DNA of 5,311 nucleotides. Source: Multiplicimicrobium sp043718225 (GTDB lineage Bacteria; Omnitrophota; Omnitrophia; Omnitrophales; Aquincolibacteriaceae). Location: contig JAYSWD010000082.1 in NCBI GenBank assembly GCA_043718225.1, forward strand, positions 1-5,311, given 5' to 3'. Below the pieces are notes generated by a model that worked only from the letters and a program-made list of their open reading frames with translations, was not told the origin of the DNA and searched no databases. Of the stretch, positions 1 to 3,757 are shown piece after piece; the first letter of the stretch is position 1, and each line of letters begins with the position of its first letter. The translations under genes were made by a program, and so were the position numbers.

Positions 1-733
1 GCTGGAAGAGGACCTGCTTGAGAAGGCAGAAAATTTAGACCGTTCCAATCATGAACTTGAGCAATTTGCTTATATCGCTGCTCACGATCTCCAAGAGCCG
101 CTGCGTACTATTACGAGTTATGTCGATCTTCTTCTACTTCGGCAAAAAGAAAAACTCGATGCGGATGGAGTTCAATGCTTAGAGTTCGTCCAGGAGGGAG
201 CGATTTATGCCCGGGAATTGGTCCAAGGTCTTTTGGAATATGCGAGCATTACAACCAAAAACTATCCCATGGAACCAGCTGACTTTGGAAAGCTCTTAAT
301 GCAGGCGCTTTCTAATCTCAATAATTGCATTGCGGAAAGCGGCGCTAAAATTATTCATGGCCCATTGCCTAAATTAGAAGTCAACGGTTTACAAATAACC
401 CAATTATTCCAAAACCTTATATCCAATGGCATTCGGTACCGGAGTAAGGATAATCTCAAGATTCGTATATCAGTGCGGCAGGAAAATCAAAAGTGGATTT
501 TCTCCATAAAGGATAACGGCATTGGCATTGATCCTCAACATAAGGATCGAATCTTTATGATTTTTAAGAGGCTGCATTCTAAGGCGCAATATCCAGGAAC
601 GGGGATTGGACTCGCGGTTTGTAAAAAAATCGTTCAGCGGCATGGCGGTGAAATTTGGATAGAATCAGCACTTGGAAAAGGCACTACCTTTTATTTTTCA
701 TTACCCATAAAAAAAGGGGGGGGGGGTAGATGA
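1..733 (+). CDS. Sensor histidine kinase, C-terminal part (HisKA + HATPase_c), 5'-truncated by window edge
   Basis: Autophosphorylating kinase of a two-component system. The open frame runs from the window edge (first full codon at 2) for 243 residues, so the true start and any PAS/GAF/phytochrome sensor domains lie upstream. The H-box reads ELEQFAYIAAHDLQEPLR, with the phospho-accepting His codon at 83-85; this form is typical of the Cph1/PAS kinase group. The HATPase domain follows: N-box QNLISN (visible residues 137-142), G1 box DNGIGID (171-177), F-box RIFMIF (183-188) and G2 box GTGIGL (199-204), ending in GKGTTFYFSLP. All catalytic motifs are intact. The tail KKGGGGR is encoded by a homopolymer tract. 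The stop overlaps the receiver gene start (ATGA), so the two are translationally coupled and almost certainly partners. A TTG at 218 lies inside the domain and is not the start. No transmembrane segment is visible in this part; the signal sensed is unknown. Confidence 0.95.
   Translation, partial: LEEDLLEKAENLDRSNHELEQFAYIAAHDLQEPLRTITSYVDLLLLRQKEKLDADGVQCLEFVQEGAIYARELVQGLLEYASITTKNYPMEPADFGKLLMQALSNLNNCIAESGAKIIHGPLPKLEVNGLQITQLFQNLISNGIRYRSKDNLKIRISVRQENQKWIFSIKDNGIGIDPQHKDRIFMIFKRLHSKAQYPGTGIGLAVCKKIVQRHGGEIWIESALGKGTTFYFSLPIKKGGGGR
709..726 (+). repeat. A7-G11 homopolymer tract at the kinase/receiver junction
   Basis: Seven A (709-715) followed by eleven G (716-726) encode the last residues of the kinase and end three bases before the receiver ATG at 730. 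The G run is also the only purine-rich candidate ribosome-binding sequence for the receiver. One extra G ends the kinase at TAG after four glycines. One fewer G runs it past the receiver start to a TAA about ten codons later. The catalytic motifs lie upstream and are unaffected in every register. It could be a contingency tract or a homopolymer sequencing artefact. Confidence 0.9.
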
Positions 734-1143
734 CACTTACAAAAAAAATGCTTAATAATATTTTATTAGTTGAAGACAGCACAGCGAGCCGTCATCTCAT
801 GAAGGAAGCATTTAAAACGGCCTCCACGGATAGTCAATTAAATATGGTGGAAAATGGAGATGAAGCGCTGCGATTTTTAAAGCGAGAAGGAAAATTTTCA
901 GATGCGCCGGCTCCCGATCTTATTCTTATGGATTTAAATCTGCCCGGGAAAAGCGGTTTGGAAGTCATCGGAGAAATTAAAAAAGATAAAAGATTTCAAA
1001 ACATTCCAGTTATTGTATTAACCGGCTCCAGCGCCGCATCCGATATCCAAGCTTGTTCTAAATTCGGCTGCAAGTATTTAATGAAGCCGTCGAATTTTTC
1101 CGAATTGATTGTTTTAGTTAGGTCCCTACCCGATTTTTTTTGA
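730..1143 (+). CDS. Stand-alone response regulator receiver, Rcp1-like (CheY-type single domain)
   Basis: A 137-residue receiver with no output domain, the usual length for Rcp1-type regulators paired with Cph1-type kinases. Visible signature: acidic pair E15-D16 in ILLVEDS, phospho-accepting D68 in LILMDLNLPG, switch T98 in VIVLTGSS, and K119-P120 in YLMKPS. The LNLPGKSGLEV stretch after the Asp is characteristic of the Rcp1 group. It acts in the cytosol, probably by protein contact or phosphorelay, since no DNA-binding domain is present. ATG 730 is preferred because it overlaps the kinase stop and follows the G tract; ATG 748 has no ribosome site and would remove six residues only. The gene ends in a T8 run (1134-1141) overlapping the stop, so a one-base slip would extend the C-terminus. 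Its output and target are unknown. Confidence 0.95.
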   Translation: MTLTKKMLNNILLVEDSTASRHLMKEAFKTASTDSQLNMVENGDEALRFLKREGKFSDAPAPDLILMDLNLPGKSGLEVIGEIKKDKRFQNIPVIVLTGSSAASDIQACSKFGCKYLMKPSNFSELIVLVRSLPDFF

Positions 1144-1169
1144 CGCCGAGGCACGGCTTTTCAAATAGG

Positions 1170-1217
1170 CGAAAAAGAAGCCTCGAGGTTTTTCCCTCGT
1201 CCCCTTTTTCGTTGTGT
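1170..1217 (+). terminator. Two-tier hairpin after the two-component pair, probable terminator
   Basis: The outer arms CGAAAAAG (1170-1177) and CTTTTTCG (1204-1211) pair perfectly over 8 bp. They enclose a compact GC-rich hairpin CGAGG / CCTCG (1184-1188 with 1195-1199). T-rich sequence follows. A weaker hairpin GCCG-AGGCA-CGGC followed by TTTT lies just upstream (1145-1161). A third dyad, AGGGG/CCCCT, sits at 1231-1244. The arrangement suits transcription termination between the kinase pair and the next gene, although the trailing U-tract is not classical. The rest of 1144-1350 shows no gene and no convincing promoter. Confidence 0.45.
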
Positions 1218-1350
1218 TTTCCATGCTTATAGGGGAAACCCCCTCAGCATTTTCATCCTTTAAAATTACCTGTTTATCGGTCCAGAGGAACAAAATGGTA
1301 GTAAGAAATTTTCAAACAAAGCCTTAAAGGGACAACAAAAGGAAACGAAA

Positions 1351-1698
1351 ATGAGTAAATATTTGATGTTAGTGTTAGCGGCTTTAACAATGCTTTTGCA
1401 GCCGCCGGCTTTTGCGGCAGACGACGCATCTGTAACGCTCGGTCAGCATCAAGCGCTAGCGGCTCAATATGAAGCGAAGGCTGATGAGCAGAATGCCATC
1501 ATTGCTGAGCATACTTCAATGACAAAGGAGTACGAAAGACGCTACGGTTGGATGACTGTTAAGGGCGGAAACAAAGACGTTGGGGACATGGATAAGCATT
1601 GCAAAGCTATTGTTCAGAACGCGACCGGTCTTAAGAATGAATTTCTTCAATTTGCCAACTGGCATCGCATGCGCGCAGCAGAAACGAAAGGGCTTTAA
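1351..1698 (+). CDS. Small periplasmic helical protein with His/Met/Cys clusters, unrecognised function
   Basis: A 115-residue protein. Residues 1-22 form a signal peptide (K3, hydrophobic core LMLVLAALTMLL, then AFA before ADD), with predicted cleavage after A22. The mature ~93 residues are Ala/Glu/Lys-rich and look helical throughout. Three clusters carry possible soft-metal ligands: H54-x2-M57, M80-x2-H83-C84 and H105-x-M107. The C-terminus FANWHRMRAAE has the look of a recurrent but unnamed family of small exported proteins, though I cannot assign a family name. The start is supported by AAGGAAA (1339-1345) about six bases upstream. Hairpins on both sides suggest a separate transcript. 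The neighbouring metal-efflux genes make a periplasmic metal-binding or envelope-stress role plausible, but this is inference. C84 is the only Cys, so no internal disulfide is possible. Confidence 0.85.
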   Translation: MSKYLMLVLAALTMLLQPPAFAADDASVTLGQHQALAAQYEAKADEQNAIIAEHTSMTKEYERRYGWMTVKGGNKDVGDMDKHCKAIVQNATGLKNEFLQFANWHRMRAAETKGL

Positions 1699-1705
1699 TT
1701 TCAGG

Positions 1706-1738
1706 GCGGAGGGAAAAGCGGAGAAGCTTTCCTTCCGC
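1706..1738 (+). terminator. Strong hairpin after the 115-aa gene (terminator or mRNA-stabilising stem)
   Basis: The arms GCGGAGGGAAAAGC (1706-1719) and GCTTTCCTTCCGC (1726-1738) pair with one G-U wobble and one bulged A across a six-base loop. The stem begins seven bases after the stop codon. No U-tract follows (the next bases are TGCGGCTAAAAAA), so a stabilising stem or attenuator before the downstream lipoprotein gene is as likely as termination. Confidence 0.45.
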
Positions 1739-1781
1739 TGCGGCTAAAAAATAAACCAGAAAAAACCAAACAGGAGAAATA

Positions 1782-1910
1782 ATGAAAACATCACTATCAA
1801 TACTTTTAATTGCATTTGTTTTGGTAGTTGCAGTTTCTTGTCAGAAAGTTAATCACGATAATATGTCTACGAAGCAGCATCAAAGTAGCGCTTCGGGACT
1901 TTCTTCATAA
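1782..1910 (+). CDS. 42-residue lipoprotein, unrecognised
   Basis: A very short gene with strong local support: AGGAG at 1772-1776, five bases before the ATG, and a clean lipoprotein signal. The peptide starts MKTSLSILLIAFVLVVAVSC: K2, a hydrophobic core, then a lipobox AVSC with the lipidated Cys at residue 20. The mature part is only 23 residues (Q21 to S42), polar, Ser/Gln/His-rich and without a recognisable domain. H25, M28 and H33 are possible but unremarkable metal ligands. It resembles entericidin-sized small lipoproteins in scale only; I see no homology. It lies 83 bases after the 115-aa gene and is followed by a terminator-like hairpin, so the two may form one short transcript. Which membrane holds it cannot be determined safely. 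Confidence 0.75.
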   Translation: MKTSLSILLIAFVLVVAVSCQKVNHDNMSTKQHQSSASGLSS

Positions 1911-1917
1911 CGTTAAT

Positions 1918-1950
1918 AGCCGCCGTAATTATAATACGACGGCTCTTGTT
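1918..1950 (+). terminator. Probable intrinsic terminator after the small lipoprotein
   Basis: The arms AGCCGCCGT (1918-1926) and ACGACGGCT (1936-1944) pair over 9 bp with a single C-A mismatch and an AT-rich nine-base loop. CTTGTTAT follows. The stem starts eight bases past the stop at 1910. The T-tract is short and interrupted, so efficiency is uncertain. Confidence 0.55.
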
Positions 1951-1989
1951 ATCCTGGGTGTTGTTGGCCGAGTCGATGGATGAAAAGGC

Positions 1990-2017
1990 TTGTTGCCTTT
2001 GGCGGTCATTTTATGAT
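1990..2017 (+). promoter_or_regulatory. Candidate sigma-70 promoter with overlapping dyad, upstream of the efflux locus
   Basis: TTGTTG (1990-1995) and TATGAT (2012-2017) are separated by 16 bases. The -10 matches consensus in five of six positions, but the -35 is weak. Transcription would start near 2024, giving a leader of about 55 bases before ATG 2080. A perfect dyad AAAGGC-TTGTT-GCCTTT (1984-2000) covers the -35 and a second dyad TCAT-TTT-ATGA (2006-2016) covers the -10. Neither matches a CueR, CsoR or CusR site that I recognise, so regulation is unassigned. Confidence 0.35.
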
Positions 2018-2050
2018 TTTGTATAGAAAAAATGCAGGTCTCGCTAGTCA

Positions 2051-2086
2051 TTATTATGAATAAGGTGTATTCTTTTATTATGAATA
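2051..2086 (+). repeat. 12-bp direct repeat, 24-bp period, duplicating a start-codon context
   Basis: TTATTATGAATA occurs at 2051-2062 and again at 2075-2086. Each copy contains an in-frame ATG (2056 and 2080). The period is exactly eight codons, so the reading frame is preserved. The copies give alternative N-termini MNKVYSFI-MNRKS and MNRKS for the following exported protein. Confidence 0.8.
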
Positions 2087-2451
2087 GAAAAAGCAACCCA
2101 TTTTTGGCAGTTATTGCTACTGTGGTTTTTGCAGCATCAATGCTCAGCAATTGCTATTGTGCTCCCTTGTCCGAAACAACTCCTCAGCAAGAATCAATGG
2201 CAACGCATTGTAAGCATCACGCTTCGCCTCAAGAAAAGTCATCTGATTGCGCGCCGCGTTTTCATACGGATAATTTTGAAAATGCGACAATTAGTGCGAA
2301 AGCAATTCAGCCTCCTTCAATGAGCGATTTGGTTCCTACCAAGGGCGTTAGTTTAATTTCAGAAAAGGCATTTGAATTTGATGTCCCCTTTGAGTCGCCG
2401 CCGGTGTCTCCGCCCGAGTTTTTCGTTCTTCAGCACGCCTTTCTGATTTAA
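2080..2451 (+). CDS. Small exported Cys/His-rich protein heading the metal-efflux locus
   Basis: A 123-residue protein if started at ATG 2080. In-frame ATGs at 2056 and 2032 would add 8 or 16 residues. I prefer 2080 because MNRKS followed by PFLAVIATVVFAASML is a proper positively charged signal sequence, and AAGGTG (2062-2067) lies 12 bases upstream, somewhat far. The signal ends near SNCYCAP; C25 or C27 could anchor it, but no good lipobox is present, so the processing mode is open. After it come candidate soft-metal ligands M40, H43, C44, H46, H47, C57 and H62, with a compact HCKHH core. The C-terminus is Pro-rich (SPPVSPPEFF) and ends hydrophobic, VLQHAFLI. Position directly before cusBA-like genes suggests a periplasmic metal-binding accessory, comparable in context to CusF or CopL but with no visible homology to either. 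Confidence 0.75.
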   Translation: MNRKSNPFLAVIATVVFAASMLSNCYCAPLSETTPQQESMATHCKHHASPQEKSSDCAPRFHTDNFENATISAKAIQPPSMSDLVPTKGVSLISEKAFEFDVPFESPPVSPPEFFVLQHAFLI

Positions 2452-2467
2452 TTCTTCCTTAAAAGTT

Positions 2468-2539
2468 GTCATTCGGCCTAGCGACACAGTCGCAATGAGC
2501 CGGAACCTTAACCTAGATCCCTGCTTTCGCAGGGATGAC
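2468..2539. repeat. 72-bp palindromic interspersed repeat (REP/MITE-like)
   Basis: The element is bounded by inverted ends GTCAT (2468-2472) and ATGAC (2535-2539). It contains two hairpins: GCGAC-ACA-GTCGC (2481-2493), extended outward by TTCGGC/GCCGGA with one wobble, and ATCCCTGC-TTTC-GCAGGGAT (2517-2536), a perfect 8-bp stem. The second hairpin has the form of the widespread bacterial repeat whose translation gives DPCFRRDD-like peptides, recognised here from memory. It carries no gene. Both strands stay open through it, which creates false N-terminal extensions. It fills most of the gap between the Cys/His protein and the adaptor gene and could also act as a transcript stem. Confidence 0.75.
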
Positions 2540-2544
2540 TCTGA

Positions 2545-2557
2545 AGAGGTCACCGTG
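2545..2557 (+). promoter_or_regulatory. Ribosome site and GTG start deciding the adaptor N-terminus
   Basis: AGAGGT (2545-2550) stands four bases before GTG 2555-2557. The next codons give KKFLIFLLIISS, a normal inner-membrane anchor or signal. The only upstream in-frame ATG (2495) has no ribosome site and lies inside the palindromic repeat, where it would add 20 repeat-derived residues including DPCFRRDD. Confidence 0.8.
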
Positions 2558-3757
2558 AAAAAATTTCTTATTTTTCTTTTAATAATTTCGTCCGCGATAG
2601 TTGTGGCATTGGGTATTTGGAACTCAAATCACAATGTGAATTCGTCTTCTAAGCACGAAGCAAAAGAGACATATCAATGTCCCATGCATCCAGAGGTCAT
2701 TCAAGACCATCCGGGCAATTGTCCGATTTGCGGGATGCGCCTAGTTAAAATTGAGAAGGCCGCCGTTTCATCCGGCGAAAAAGAAATCCTTTTTTATCGT
2801 CATCCGATGAATCCGGAGATTACCTCTCAGGTGCCTGCCAAAGATGAAATGGGCATGGATTATATTGCGGTCTATAAAGAGCCCGTTGAGACACTGCCTG
2901 ATTCCGATGTTAAGGGACACGCCTCTGTCCACCTCACGCCTGAAAAAATGCGGGCGATCGGTGTGCTTACCGAACCCGCTATCGATGAGGAGTTAATACT
3001 GCCTTTAAGTTTTACAGGCACGGTCTTTTATAACGCTGAAATCCTTCAGACTCTCATGCAGTATCGTGATGCTATTCAGGTAAAGCAGCGCAATAAAAAA
3101 CCAACTTTTGAAAAGCTTTCAGAAGCCAGAGCCGAATCTTGGAATCTTCGGCTTAAACTTCGCAGGCTAGGTATCAGCGAAGAATTTTTAAAAAAGAACG
3201 AGCAAGCTTTGGCTGATCCAACCAGCTTTGTTCCGGCGAATATTATTTTTGGAGCCAGCGGAGCTTATGTTGACGCGCGTCTGCCCGCATCGGATCTTGG
3301 GCATTTGCAGATAGGGCAAAAAGCACGGCTTTTTTCTTCTCTAGATCCTGAAACCCAACTAGAAGGCGAAGTGCGATCACTTGATTCTGTGGTTGATCCT
3401 GCCACCCAAACTCTCGCGGTGCGCCTGGAAGTCGTATCAGGATATGAATATTTGCGGCCCGGAATGTTCGTCGAAATCGAGATGGATATTCATTTAGGAA
3501 AAAAGCTGTCGATTCCGGCACATGCCGTTTTTAATCCCGGTAAACAGGCCTATGTCTTTGTTGAGAAGGAACCGGGCATTTTTGTTCCTCAGAAAGTAAA
3601 ACTCGGAACATCAGCGGGGGACCGGGCTCAAATTCTAGACGGTGTAAAAGCGGGCGATAAAATCGTGATCTCAGCCAATTTTCTTCTTGATTCCGAATCA
3701 AGGTTTCAAGCCGCCCGAAGTACAGTCAAACCCGCCGGAGGACATAATCATGATTGA
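2555..3757 (+). CDS. cusB: CusB-like periplasmic adaptor (membrane fusion protein) with N-terminal heavy-metal-binding domain
   Basis: Adaptor joining an HME-RND pump to an outer-membrane channel. The protein is 400 residues from GTG 2555. Order: membrane anchor or signal (3-22); heavy-metal-binding domain with C42-P-M-H and C56-P-I-C59-G-M (41-61); a second module ILFYRHPMNPE...DEMGMDYIAVY (78-106) whose M85, M99 and M101 match in spacing the three-Met Cu(I) site of E. coli CusB; beta strand LSFTGTV (151-157); alpha-hairpin region (160-218); beta-barrel from about 235, containing VVDPATQTLAVRLEV and LRPGMFVEIEM; and a membrane-proximal domain to about 390. A His-bearing tail GGHNHD ends the protein. 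Both lipoyl half-motifs expected around the hairpin appear absent, so this is unusually compact once the metal-binding domain is discounted. The stop overlaps the pump start by 8 bases. Copper or silver is the likely substrate but is not proved by sequence. Confidence 0.93.
   Translation: MKKFLIFLLIISSAIVVALGIWNSNHNVNSSSKHEAKETYQCPMHPEVIQDHPGNCPICGMRLVKIEKAAVSSGEKEILFYRHPMNPEITSQVPAKDEMGMDYIAVYKEPVETLPDSDVKGHASVHLTPEKMRAIGVLTEPAIDEELILPLSFTGTVFYNAEILQTLMQYRDAIQVKQRNKKPTFEKLSEARAESWNLRLKLRRLGISEEFLKKNEQALADPTSFVPANIIFGASGAYVDARLPASDLGHLQIGQKARLFSSLDPETQLEGEVRSLDSVVDPATQTLAVRLEVVSGYEYLRPGMFVEIEMDIHLGKKLSIPAHAVFNPGKQAYVFVEKEPGIFVPQKVKLGTSAGDRAQILDGVKAGDKIVISANFLLDSESRFQAARSTVKPAGGHNHD
3737..3741 (+). 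promoter_or_regulatory. Ribosome site for the pump inside the adaptor gene
   Basis: GGAGG lies eight bases before ATG 3750 and within the last codons of the adaptor gene. It supports this ATG, which is also where alignment with CusA N-termini begins, and implies coupled translation across the 8-base overlap. Confidence 0.8.

Noticed and set aside
1134..1143. T8 run at the receiver stop as a second slippage switch
   Set aside because: A slip would only extend the C-terminus beyond a complete receiver domain, and T8 runs are common at this base composition. Noted, but too weak alone.
2032..2079. ATG 2032 as the start of the Cys/His protein
   Set aside because: There is no ribosome site. The candidate promoter would give an almost leaderless message, and the extra residues place a hydrophobic stretch before the charged MNRKS that normally begins a signal peptide.
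1911..2079. RNA gene or riboswitch in the gap before the Cys/His gene
   Set aside because: Only short dyads are visible. I see no tRNA cloverleaf, no conserved riboswitch core and no CRISPR-like spaced repeats here or elsewhere in the window.
1929..2150. Minus-strand frame over the terminator and the small exported gene
   Set aside because: It spans a hairpin and a promoter-like region and opposes a better-supported signal-bearing gene. The peptide is low-quality and unlike any family.
2359..2553. Minus-strand frame through the palindromic repeat
   Set aside because: Its first residues are the reverse translation of the interspersed repeat and the rest is antisense to the Cys/His protein. 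No independent coding evidence.
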